Of a stretch of DNA of 64,000 nt, positions 48,176 to 58,100 are shown piece after piece. The stretch is from positions 106,001 through 170,000 of the forward strand of contig CAJNDS010000957.1 of assembly GCA_905221605.1 (NCBI GenBank). The letters are read 5' to 3'. This DNA comes from Symbiodinium natans. Lineage: Eukaryota > Sar > Dinophyceae > Suessiales > Symbiodiniaceae. Under the pieces are notes generated by a model, which did no database searches, was not told where the DNA came from, and saw nothing but the letters and a program-made list of their open reading frames with translations. A program made the position numbers and the translations under genes. Positions within the stretch are counted from its first letter, which is position 1. Each line of letters starts with the position of its first letter.

Positions 48176-48644
48176 TCTCAGGACAGTCTTTGGAACTTCA
48201 TCGAACATTCACTGGGGGCGTGCAGCAGATTGATGTGCTGATCTGTCTCTTCCAGACCCAAGACCCCCGCCCCAACCCGAAGTCTTTCCCTCCCCTAAAC
48301 CCTAAACCCTATAGACCCTAAACCCTAAACCCTAAACCCGATAGACCCTAAACCCGAAACCCTGCACCCTAAACCCTCACGGCAAGCGTCTTGATCATGG
48401 AGGGCTTGTCCAAGTGCCCAGGGAAGACCTGAGGCTGCCAAAACGCAACCCGCGAGAATCTGAAGTAACTAGCATTCATCAGTAAATAAATACATAAAAA
48501 TAAATAAATAAACATGTATATATATATATATATATTGTTTGCTTATATGTATATTTACGTACGCATCTACATATCTATATATACATACATACATCTGCAC
48601 ACACACACACACACACACTTACACTTATCCATCTCAAAAAATGC

Positions 48645-48745
48645 TGCCGATCGGAGGGCGAGAGGCCAGACCACGAAACTCGTACAGCTCCCGCAGCTGC
48701 TGCGTCGAGAAGCTCTGGAAGGTCTGCCTTCCATGCTGACAGATA
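48645..48745 (-). CDS. Unassigned coding exon inside microsatellite DNA
   Basis: Between two AT/CA microsatellites the minus strand encodes FQSFSTQQLRELYEFRGLAS. The short island of normal composition within simple repeats supports a real exon. Confidence 0.3.
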
Positions 48746-49214
48746 CAGCTTCCCTTCCTACCATATGTATATACGTATAGATAGATTGATAGACAGATTT
48801 CATATGTATATATATGTGTGTGTGTGCACATAACAGAATCTACAGAGCGTACAGAAGCTATGGAACTTCGAGCCTCGAAGTCACGTCCTGATTTGGCAAT
48901 TTTGGGGCTTTGAGGTTCCTCGAGGCGCTAGAGGGCGTCGCCTTCCCGCACCGCGGCTCTTCCGCAGCTTGGTTGGCAGCCTCGGAGGTTCTTAGTAGGG
49001 AATGAAGGGCTTAGGGTTTGCAGGGTTTAGGGTTTTGGGTTTAGGGTAATTAGGTACCCTGTATCAAACCTTTCACTGACGACAAGAGGGCGTAGTGGGC
49101 ACCATGTTGGAGGCTTGTTTTAGGGCACCTGAGAGGACCGTCTAGAACTGTGGCTCTTTACGTGGCCAGCGTTATCAACAGGGAACAGGGGGGCTCACAT
49201 GATCCTACAGTCGT

Positions 49215-49400
49215 GTTCTTGGATCAGCTTTCTGTTCGGCCTGGCCGTCTTCTCTCATTATCTGAAATCTTGTGTTTCGCTTCCCCCTGAACATTCGCAT
49301 GATCCAGTTTCTGCTTGCATGACCTTCTGACTTCTAGCGAACTTGGCGAACCTCCGCTGACGCACATTCGTATTTGTTGCATACTTTCCTTGCACTCACG
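49215..49400 (-). CDS. Unassigned coding exon upstream of the tandem duplication
   Basis: The frame reads MQQIRMCVSGGSPSSLEVRR, then CKQKLDHANVQGEAKHKISD. It runs up to the edge of the duplicated block that starts near 49371. Confidence 0.3.
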
Positions 49401-50292
49401 ATCGCATCTCAAATATCACAAGCGGAACAGGCTCTCGGTGCGAAGGTGAACAGGCATCGACACCGAGAACCTGGAACACATGTTTGCACAGAACTTGGCC
49501 GCAGCAACTGCTCACGAACGCCTCTCGGTGGGGCACGGTGGCCATGAGCGAAAAACATCTTACCAAGTACCGCACGATGTTGCAACTACCTTCTTATCAC
49601 CAGGTCGCCCAAGTCGCGCCCATTGAGCAGTGTTGCCAGACCTCTCTATAGCCGGAAGCAACTGCAGCGCTGCCAGCAAGCTGACAAGCTGAGGTGATGT
49701 GCCGGGCTGCATGTTGCGTAAGGTAACGACCGACGCGAAAATTTTAGGCAGCCCAGCATGATCACATAAAACGATCACATTTGCACTGCCCAAAGAGCCT
49801 GTCAGAAAATGGTGTTTGCTGCATACTCTCCTTGCGTTCGCAATCGAATGTGGCACAAGCGGGAGAGGCTCTTGGTAGGAAGTTCCGGTGAAAAAGCATC
49901 CACACCGGGAAACTGGAACACATGTTTGCGCAAATCTGCCCGCAGCAAGCTGCTTTGAACTGCTCATTAGCGCCTCTCGGTGGGGCACGGTTGCCATAAG
50001 CCTAGACATTCTTACCAAGTACCGCACATCGTGAGTGTAACTACAACCGCCCTTCTTATCACCCAGGTCATGAACCTCTGATCAAAGATGATGTCCAAGT
50101 CGCGCTCATTGAGCAGTGTTGCCAAACCCAATCTATAGCCGGGAGCAACTGCAGCGCTACCAGCAAGCTGACAAGCTGAGGTGATGTGCCGGGCTGCATG
50201 TTGAGTAGGTTAACGACCGACGCGGAAAGTTTAAGGTATTACAACTTTTTCGAAAGGAACCACACAATGACAATTGCACTGCCCAAAGAGCT
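49371..50292. repeat. Diverged tandem duplication, unit about 430-480 bp
   Basis: Copy 1 (49371-49800) and copy 2 (49812-50292) share long runs, for example GAACACATGTTTGC, CGCCTCTCGGTGGGGCACGG and CAGCAAGCTGACAAGCTGAG. Copy 2 has an extra stretch of about 26 bp near 50070-50095 (TCATGAACCTCTGATCAAAG region). On the minus strand copy 2 contains a protein-like stretch (LATLLNERDLDIIFDQRF) that is broken in copy 1. Confidence 0.8.
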
Positions 50293-50612
50293 CGAAACCC
50301 TCCTAATTCAGGAATATACCTTTGATTGAAGGGATCCCCAATATGATTTTTAAGGTATACATGCATCCAGAGTTGCCGGGTGTTGGGCTCTTTGGGTGTG
50401 TCATGTCCAACAGGAAGTTACTGACTATTTGCTTCAGAAATTTTCAAATAAGACAAAAGACTCTTCTTTACAAGAGCACTATGCGGATGATTCCCTTGTA
50501 TGTTGTGGGGGGGGGGGTACTTAAGCAAGAAAAGGTAGGAAAAGACAGGCTTTGTGCTGATCTTGAAGATCTGCGTCGCCGGGCTGCGCAACTCACATGC
50601 GCCCGATCAAAT

Positions 50613-50712
50613 TCTCGAAAAGCATGGTCCCTTTTGGGGTTGCCATTATACGGCGGCCCCTCAAGGGCACCCGGGTACCCAAAAAGGGACCATCATCTCG
50701 AGAACTGACCAC
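50613..50712. mobile_element. Family-J fold-back element
   Basis: Ends TTCTCGAAAAGCATGGTCCC and GGGACCATCATCTCGAGAA are inverted. Copies at 51225-51345 (within the duplicated block), 39744-39850 and a fragment at 56505-56545. Confidence 0.55.
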
Positions 50713-50937
50713 ATGCACTTCTGCCGCTATGGTGCAGAAGCACTCCCTGACCGGGTCGAAGAGCCGCTTCTGGGTCGTCCTGTGTGAACTCGAACTCCTA
50801 AACCCTAAACCCTAAACCCTAAACCCCTTGCTGAGAATCCCATCCCAGCCCTTCGGCCGTGGCAGGACAGCGCTAAGCTGACGAATTCGGCCCACGTAGA
50901 CCATTCAGCAAGCCCAAAGAGCCCAATGCCCCCCTTT

Positions 50938-51002
50938 CTAAACCCTAAACCCTAAACCCTAAACCCTGAACCCTAAACCCTAAACCCTAAACCCTAAACC
51001 CC
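50938..51002. repeat. (CCCTAAA)n array inside a family-B element
   Basis: The array interrupts the left arm of the fold-back element at 50913-51122. Confidence 0.85.
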
Positions 51003-51611
51003 TTCTTAAGGAAGACACCTTCAAATATCTAGGGATGCAAAAAGTATACTGATTTCAGGGATGCACCAATATAATGATTTGAGGGTATGTGTCCTTGATT
51101 CACGGGTACTGGGCTCTTCGGGCGTGTCATGTCCAACAGGAAAAGACAGGCTTGGAAGATCTGCCCCGGCGCGGACTGCACAAATCACGTTACATGAATC
51201 ATGAGTCCAATCAAAAGAAGCGGTCAGTTCTCGAAAATATGGTCTTTCCTCGGGAGTTGCGATGAGAAATGTTTGGGGTGCTATTGTAAATATTTTGGGT
51301 ACCCGCGTTCCCAAACAGGGACCATCATTTTGAGAGCTGACCACATGCAGTTCTGCCTTTACGGTGCCCAAGCACTCCCTGACCGGGTCGAAGACGCAAC
51401 TTCTGAGTCGTCCTGTGTAAACTCTAACTCCTAAACCCGAAACCCTAAACCCTTTTGCAGCAGGCTTGCAGAATGTCCTCGCCTAATTCCTAAACTCTAA
51501 ACCCTAAACCCTAAACCCCTTTGCTGAGGATCCCATCCGAGCCCTTCGGCCATAGCAAGGAAGCGCCCAGGCGAGATGACGAATTCGGCCCATCTTGCGA
51601 GGGTAGACCTT

Positions 51612-51872
51612 GTTTAGGGTTTAGAATTTAACGTTTATAAGGGTGTATAAGGTCTTTTTTGAGTTTATAAGGGTTTATTAGGGCTTATGAGGGTTTAGAA
51701 GGGTTTCTGAGGGTTTTAGAAGGATTTATGAGGGTTTAGAAGGGTTTATGAGGGTTTAGAAGGATTTATGAGGGTTTAGAAGGGTTTATGCGGGTTTAGA
51801 AGGGTTTATGAGGGTTTAGAAGGGTTTATGAGGGTTTATACGGGTTTACAAGGGTTTATAAGGGTTTATACA
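51612..51872. repeat. 20-bp minisatellite derived from telomere-like sequence
   Basis: About 12 copies of a unit close to AGGGTTTATGAGGGTTTAGA with small changes (ATG/ACG, GAA/GAG). It looks like an expanded, mutated TTTAGGG array. Confidence 0.8.
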
Positions 51873-51887
51873 AGGACGCGACCCCGC

Positions 51888-52006
51888 CCCCCCGCCCCAC
51901 CATACTAACTGCACTTAAGGGACTTGTAACGTAGGCTAGGATCCTTCTGAGCCAATTTAGGGCCCTTATAACTCTACTTAACACTGGGGCGGGGGGGCCC
52001 TCCTCG
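51888..52006. mobile_element. Family-K fold-back element
   Basis: GC-rich ends (CCCGCCCC / GGGGCGGG) enclose inverted CATACTAACTGCACTTAAGG-type arms. The related copy at 9352-9482 has GGGGCCCCC ends. Both contain GGATCCTT near the centre. Confidence 0.5.
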
Positions 52007-52013
52007 TAGGGTT

Positions 52014-52430
52014 TTGAGGTTTAGGGCACTTGGGACTTTCGAACAGAGAGTATCTTCAACAATCCACTGTTGTCCGGCTAATCGGCAACCCTGCGCCAAT
52101 ACTCCTTCAAGTGGACGGCCACGCGAAAACGCGAAAGCCCACAAGAACAAGCATATACTATGGCGGAGACTGCCAGAGCAGTTGGTCACCGACAAGTATT
52201 TCCTTACTCCAGGTGAGCTAGATATATTCACCTTGCTCCTTCCCAATCGTTGGTGAACCAAACAACTTATAAAGGCAACTCCGCCAGGAACACGTGCATG
52301 TCCATGTGCATTCTCACGATGCACTGCGGGACCATAAGGGGAAGGAACATGAGTCTTGTTGTGCGTGCAACATGACTCAGCACAGCTGCCGAAGAGGTCC
52401 ACTAGGTGCGGAGCGTAGGTAACCAAGTCA
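52014..52430 (-). CDS. Unassigned coding stretch downstream of the membrane-protein gene
   Basis: The frame is open for about 138 codons, including HLVDLFGSCAESCCTHNKTH and VHQRLGRSKVNISSSPGVRK. It may be one or two exons of the next gene. The left end runs into the family-K element (51888-52006). Confidence 0.3.
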
Positions 52431-52482
52431 TGAATACTTTGGGATCGATGTCATTTCTTTCGTTAACATGGTCAGGCCGCGA

Positions 52483-53583
52483 TCAGAGACTCAAGACACG
52501 CTTCACAGAACCTTCCGCCGGGGATCCCACGGAAAAACTTGGCGCGTTGGCCAGTAGGTTGGCCAACTTCAGCGCCTTTTTGGGCTTCGGGCTGCTGTGG
52601 AAGAGGAGGGCTGCTCGGAGCAGCTGGCGCAGCCGCGAATCGGAAAGCGTGCCATACCTTAGCTGTTTAGGTTTAGGGTTTAGGGTTTAGGGTTTAGGGT
52701 TTAGGGTTTAGGGTTTAGGGTTTAGGGTTTAGGGTTTAGGGTTTAGGGTATCCCAACAAGTATAAAGTGTACTCTTTCAGCTACTGAGATACCATGTGGC
52801 GACTTCATACCAGGCGTCAGCAGGCAGCATCGGACGGGTCTTCGACTCTGTGACGATCTCATGGAGTGAATGAAGGAATTTTCCCCAAGTCTCGTCGGGT
52901 TTGCGGGACCAGTGAACACGGTTTCTCGACAGCTCACAAAGTGCCACAATCAGGAGCATAGCCTGCTTCGAGTTCAGCTGCAAAGCCTGTGCTGCGAATC
53001 GGAGCCTGTCATCCACCAACGTAGCCGATGGAGCGCGCTTCTCGGTCTGAGGCTCCAGCGTTTGGAGACTGGCTTTCTCGAGATCACCCAAGCTTGGGGC
53101 CGAGGGCTCCTCGTCCAACTGGCGCACCAGTCGTGGAGCTGCCAGTGCCAGGAGGGATGCAGCGGCGATACTCAACAACCTTAAGGGGACGAAATGAGAG
53201 CTAATTAAGAGGGTTTATGGTTCAGAAACCCTATAGTGGTATAGAGTATATAACCCCAAACTTAAGGTTCATGTGGTTCCGAAGGACGAGGCGGCCAAGG
53301 CCATCACGGGTGGGAGAAACTGAGCGCTGGTCACGGACACGCGGGGCTCCATGGAGCGGGCCAAAGCCGTCACAGCACGGCCCAGACCTGCGAGCAGCAG
53401 GCCCATGGAGAGCAAGTACAAGAGCAAGAGTAGCTGGCGTCGAGTGCTGCTCCTGCTGCTCCTGGTAACTTCCCCCACACTTCCCAGCAGCACGCGTGCA
53501 GCAATGGCGAAGCAGGTCAGGCAAAGGGCGAGATCAATCATGGTTCCGCAAAGGGCTTCTGCTGATGCCATGTCCATGACCAT
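52483..53583 (-). CDS. Complete three-exon gene: 273-residue membrane protein of unknown function
   Basis: Exons 53583-53306, 53179-52811 and 52657-52483 (stop at 52485-52483) join in frame to 274 codons including the stop. Intron 1 (126 bp) is GA-AG and intron 2 (153 bp) is GT-AG. An in-frame stop 15 nt before the ATG fixes the start region; ATGs at codons 3 and 5 are alternatives. Three hydrophobic stretches, around residues 15-34, 48-68 and 85-110, predict membrane helices, the third built across the exon 1/2 junction (FLPPV|LLSIAAAS). The C-terminal half is soluble and helix-rich, with no family I recognise. Just upstream (53647-53672) lie two partial spliced-leader copies in tandem, suggesting the gene passed through an mRNA intermediate more than once. 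Intron 2 is about half (TTTAGGG)n. Confidence in the gene structure is high; the function is unknown. Confidence 0.8.
52672..52749. repeat. (TTTAGGG)n interstitial telomere-like array, about 11 units, inside intron 2 of the membrane-protein gene
   Basis: Perfect units throughout. The intron runs 52810-52658, so the array makes up half of it and ends only 14 nt from the acceptor AG. Confidence 0.9.
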
Positions 53584-53646
53584 GTTCAGCGACGCTCAAG
53601 GGGACCAAGCTGCCCCTCACTGCGTCTTGCTTCAGTGCTTGCGGCG

Positions 53647-53672
53647 CTGAGCCAAAACTTGAGCCCCAAATG
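53647..53672 (-). other. Two partial spliced-leader copies in tandem
   Basis: On the minus strand, CATTTGGGGCTCAAG is followed at once by TTTTGGCTCAG. Both resemble the 3' part of DinoSL (CCATTTTGGCTCAAG), the second lacking one A. They end 63 nt before the ATG of the membrane-protein gene. Tandem partial leaders arise when a gene is trans-spliced, reverse-transcribed and reinserted more than once, each new leader being added upstream of the previous relict. Confidence 0.65.
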
Positions 53673-53821
53673 ACTCCTGCCATCAAAAAAAATGGGCCTT
53701 TGCGTGAAATGGTGGTCAGTGAGCTGGGAGAGGGGGTCGGATCTCCTAAATTGGAGCTGGCAGGCATAGGGCTGAGGCTTAAGGTGAAGGGGGATGGGGT
53801 GGGATCTGATTCGGCACAGTC

Positions 53822-54095
53822 AGGGTGTGCGTCCTCTTGCAGCAACCGTCGCCCGGGGAACCCGTTGCACCAAAACCAGCGTCATGCACTCCATGCAAAA
53901 AAAAGGGCTGTCGGAGGAATTTTGGATTGCATGGTTAAAAATGCACGTCTCGGGCAGGTAGCGGTTGTGTCGGCTTACCGTTGTTCTCCGATGCTTAGGA
54001 GCGAAAGCAGTTTTCCTGCTCAACTTCATCCGCCGATTCGTCCTAGACGCCTGGCCGAGAATTAAAGACAAAAGCTCAGGGGCTACATGATATTG
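53822..54095 (-). CDS. Unassigned coding stretch
   Basis: About 90 codons open: PELLSLILGQASRTNRRMKL, then CIFNHAIQNSSDSPFFCMEC. It lies just upstream of the membrane-protein gene and could be the 3' end of the preceding gene. Confidence 0.3.
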
Positions 54096-54324
54096 AGTCA
54101 CGATGGGTCATGTGCAAACGTCTGGTGCAGGCAAACGTCCGCACCAGACCAGCCGAGAAGCAAGTTGGGATGCCGACGACCCCGGTACAAGGGAACAGCA
54201 CCCACCTTCCAGCAGCTTTGCAGACATATGCTACAGTGACGTCTTCTCTTCTGCCGTATCGGAGCTAGACTAAGCCAAAAGAAGTGTACGTAGCGCATGC
54301 TATATATATATATATATATGAAGG

Positions 54325-54490
54325 GACGGGGGCAAGGCATGAGACACCCGATTCTCTTGCATCTGCACTTGCTTGACTGATCTTCGAGATCCATCGGCCT
54401 CTTGCACCTGTTCATCGAGTCTCGCATCTTGATATGCCGCCATGTCGCATCGTCTTTGAGCCGCTTCTTCACCGAGTCCACATCCTCCTC
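54325..54490 (-). CDS. Unassigned coding exon (two frames open)
   Basis: The better frame reads EEAAQRRCDMAAYQDARLDE, then QVQEADGSRRSVKQVQMQEN; a second frame (VKKRLKDDATWRHIKMRDSM) is also open. An (AT)n tract at 54301-54320 follows. Confidence 0.3.
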
Positions 54491-54604
54491 TCCGCTTCAC
54501 ATCATGTCACATCTCAATTGACGTGCACCAAGGGCCGGGGAGGGGAGGGGGGCATGCAGATTGTATAGCCTTCTACACGATTGCGCAGGGTGCATAGATC
54601 ACTT

Positions 54605-54818
54605 ACTCATCTCAGTCCTTGGTTGCTGCTATGAGCTTCGATTTCGCAGGCTGCCAGGAGAACGAGATGTTCCTCGAATAACGCTGAGAACCCGATGCTT
54701 TTGATATCTTTCGCAAGACGGGAACAGCTGTTTCGTGCTGTTTCCCTCGCAAGTGCAGATGGTGTCATGTCATCTCTGCCTGAGACGACTTGCTTTCCGA
54801 GAATCTCATGGTTCACCT
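54605..54818 (-). CDS. Unassigned coding exon downstream of the DBR1-like exons
   Basis: From a GCAG acceptor the frame reads VNHEILGKQVVSGRDDMTPS, then ARNSCSRLAKDIKSIGFSAL and EEHLVLLAACEIEAHSSNQG. Coding character is strong. The family-C element at 54867-54972 lies in the upstream intron, preceded by a further coding-like stretch (55035-54975). It could be the C-terminal part of the DBR1-like protein or a separate gene. Confidence 0.4.
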
Positions 54819-55108
54819 GCACAAAGCACTTCAAGTCAAGCCCATCCACGAGCCTCCAAGTACTATCCCAGATCTTCCAAAACCCCTTCGTTAAGGAGCA
54901 TACCCGAATTCATAAGTATAAATCAGGGTATACTGTATACTCCTTGATTAAGGGGTTTTGGAAGATCTGGGCCACTGTCCAAACGGAAAACAAATTCCCG
55001 CCTTCTACTGCCCCTGCCGTTCGCCGCCCACCCTTCTGGACATGACAGAAACCCCTAAACCCTATACCCTAAACCCTAAACCCTAATACGCTGCACGCAA
55101 GCGCCTTC

Positions 55109-58100
55109 TGTACCGCAAGCCACTCCGGATCATAGCAAAGCGGTATTGGAAGTTTCGGAAGCCTCAGCAGCCGACAAGGCACTGTGCCTGCAAAGACTCT
55201 TCCAAAGGGTTTAGGGTTTAGGGTTTAGGGTTTAGGGTGAACCCCGTGCTTGGCCGAAGCGTGTGACGGGAAGGCTGATCACGTCATAAGCCTTTACCCA
55301 CGTTAGACCACCTTGGGTTTGTTATACAACAAGAACATGTAAACATGGTTCCTCACAAGACTAACTATGGAAGAAGGCACATCGAGGTGTTCAGCCAGGT
55401 GGGTTGTGGCAAGGCTTCCATGGCGGTCGGACAGCGTGGGTCGATGTCCAGAACCTGGAAAGTCTCTGGAAGATCTCTTGCTGCTCCAGCGAATCTCGTA
55501 CATAGCCGCACTATATAACATGTATATATATATATATATATATGTTTTCCCCTTAGTGGGTTTAAGAGGATCATATTCCGAAATATGTTTCAGAGGGATT
55601 ACTAGTGACTAGTGCTGACAAAAACGCCCTCTTGTTGAAATGCTTAGGCCTATGCCCTATGCCCTATGCCAGGCCTGCAAATACTCGCGGCCTCCCCGAC
55701 ACCGATCCACGGCCAGAAACCTCTGGGATCAGGGCTTCAACTTTGGCAAATCACGATGCTATGCAGCTTGGAAGACCTCCGCTCCTCCTACTGTGGGGGT
55801 TTCCGACAATAGGGGACCCCTAACATAACCCCCCGAATAGTCGGATCCCTTTACAATAGGGACCCTAAACCCTAAACCCTAAACCCTAAAATGAATGTAC
55901 TACTTTTGCATCCAGGTCTCTGGTACCGTCTAATATCGAAATCCCCCCTTCTTAAGGTAAGCGAGACTCCGGGTGACCTTCGAAGCCGATCCAAGCTTCC
56001 AGAGCATTCGGTTCAGGGTTTAGGGTTTAGGGTTTAAACCCTCTTATGATGGGGTTTAGGGTTCAGGGTCTCACTTTACCACTTCTGTTTGCAGTCTCTC
56101 CTGGACCCTCTTCTACTGTTTGCTTAGAAGAGTCCTCCCCCTTCCCAAAACAAAGATCTTCCTTATATTATTACCTCTTCTTCTATTTGCTTCAGGATCC
56201 CCCCAAACAAAAAACTAAGAACACTCTTCCTTATAAGGGGTAATACAGGTATCATTGCCCTTAACTTTTTGGGGTTCTTCTGCTTCCCTATAAGGGGCAC
56301 ATAAGGGATGCTCATTCTTTATTCTATTTTTTTTTTTTGGGGGGGGGGGGGGGGGAAGGGGAGTTTTTGCAAAGAGTAGTCTTTGGCCAAGCCGGGAACC
56401 GTGTGAAGGTCCCGTCGCCATGGGGCACCAGGGCTGGAAACTTCACCTCAGAACCGCGGGTTTAGGGTTTAGGGTTTAGGGTTTAAGGCGGCACCCTTTC
56501 AAAAGGGATCCCAAAAAGGGGCCCTCGTTTCGAGAACTACCCACATCTAGAGCTGCATGTCCGATTTCGGATGTCCGTCATAAACACACCGGTGCAGTCG
56601 CAGGAATGGGCTGAAGGGGGGGGGGGGGGGGATGCATCTTAACCATAAACCCATCTGAACTGCCTAAACCCTAAACCCTAAACCCTAAACCCTAAACCCT
56701 AAACCCTAAACCCTAAACCCTAAACCCTAAACCCTAAACCCTAAACCCTAAACCCTGAACCCTAACTAAACCCTAAACCCTGATTTAAGGGGGCGCCTGC
56801 AAGCTCGAGGCGAACCAGAAGGGCGGTCGCAGCTTCTTCAGGAGCTCCATAGCAGCCTTGGGGCAGATGGCTTTTTCTGTGACTCCCAAACCCTAAACCC
56901 TAAACCCTAAACCCTAAACCCTAAACCCTAAACCCTAAACCCTAAACCCTAAACCCTACAAGATGGTAGGCTATTGTAAATTTTAGCCCTTAAATCGGGA
57001 GTCCCAAAAATGTAGTCAATGGAGCACCACCAGGGTTCTGCGTTATGTCAAGTCTCACACTCGGACCTGCTGCAAGGATCCATGATGATGCTCTGATCGA
57101 AGCAGCTTCTATTCGTTCATCAACAGAGGTGTATCAAGATGGAGGAAAGCAAGGTGTCTGGGTCGGGTAGCGGGATGGAGGTAGGGAGGGCGTGTGCGGC
57201 CTTGTCAGGGTTTCAGGAATGATTGGGTTGTGGAGGCTTCGGTCTTTGGTGCTCTGGCGGTGGGCATCTGGGGTTGCCCGTGCCAGGCTTGAAGGAGGTT
57301 TGGGGTCTTTGGCAGGCTTTGCGGGACTGGGCGGGCGAGGAGGGTGCTGAGGAGTGCAGCATGGCGCACGGGCTCATGTCGCTCCAGAGCTTCAAGCATG
57401 TAAATACTTATCACAACAATAATAATAACAATAAATGAAGGTTTAGGATTTAGGATTTATAGGGATATAGGGTTATAGGGCTTAGGGCTTAGGGATTCGG
57501 ATTTATAGGGCTTAGGGCAGTTGAGGGTCTAAGAGCTACGGCGGAAGGAAGCTTGGCAGTTCTCCTGTGCCAGCGCCGAGAAGCCGGGCTCCCCAAGGTG
57601 TTGCCTGGCTTGAACAGGCTTAGGCTGCCTGGACCTCAAAGTTTAGGGTTTAGGGTTTAGGGCCCAGTAACCATATTAGAATATGGGTACCCTTTTTTGG
57701 GGGTGGGTTACCTCAAGGGCCTTGAACCAAAAGGGGGCGAATGCTCGAGAAAGTATCCTGTGGGGAACAACTCGCCGGTCTCTCACCTATTTGAAGCTTG
57801 ACATCACTCCCACAACTTCATGATAGGAGCAACATCGAGCCATCTCAGCTCGTTTTCGCCGATCCAAGGGGCAGCAACTTAAATCGTTGGAGTTGGCGCA
57901 TCCATGAAGCAGCTCCGACCTGATGCCCCACACCTGGTCAAACACACCCTTGGCCTTCCAGCTCTCGCTTGACATTCTCCCCGAGGTCCGGCCTGAGGTT
58001 TAGGGTTTAGGGTTTAGGGTTTAGGGTTTAGGGTTTTGGTTGATCCACCTTCGGGTGCTTGGTTGCTGTCTCAAATGAGGGCGTACCCCTTTTAGACCCC

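Larger units (their letters stand above)
50281..51600. repeat. Tandem duplication of a composite block, unit about 620-680 bp
   Basis: Each copy has the same order: family-B element, GTCATGTCCAACAGG, a GAAAAGACAGGCTT stretch, family-J element, a short coding-like stretch (DPVRECFCTIAAEVHVV / DPVRECLGTVKAELHVV on the minus strand), CCCTAAA units, then a GAATTCGGCCCA stretch. Copy 1 about 50281-50912, copy 2 about 50913-51600. Confidence 0.7.

Noticed and set aside
51612-51872. Regular repeats resembling a CRISPR array
   Set aside because: Units are contiguous with no unique spacers and derive from telomere-like sequence; the genome is eukaryotic.
54250-54285. Fourth relict spliced leader (minus strand TTTTGGCTTAG)
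   Set aside because: Two differences from the leader within 11 nt and no supported gene start nearby.
56663-56957. True chromosome end (telomere)
   Set aside because: The arrays are short, internal, flanked by unique coding DNA on both sides and occur in both orientations across the window.
57787-57975. Minus-strand ORF starting at ATG 57975 (62 codons)
   Set aside because: A different frame of the same DNA gives the DBR1-like exon 57992-57955 that joins its neighbours in phase; the ORF is a frame shadow.
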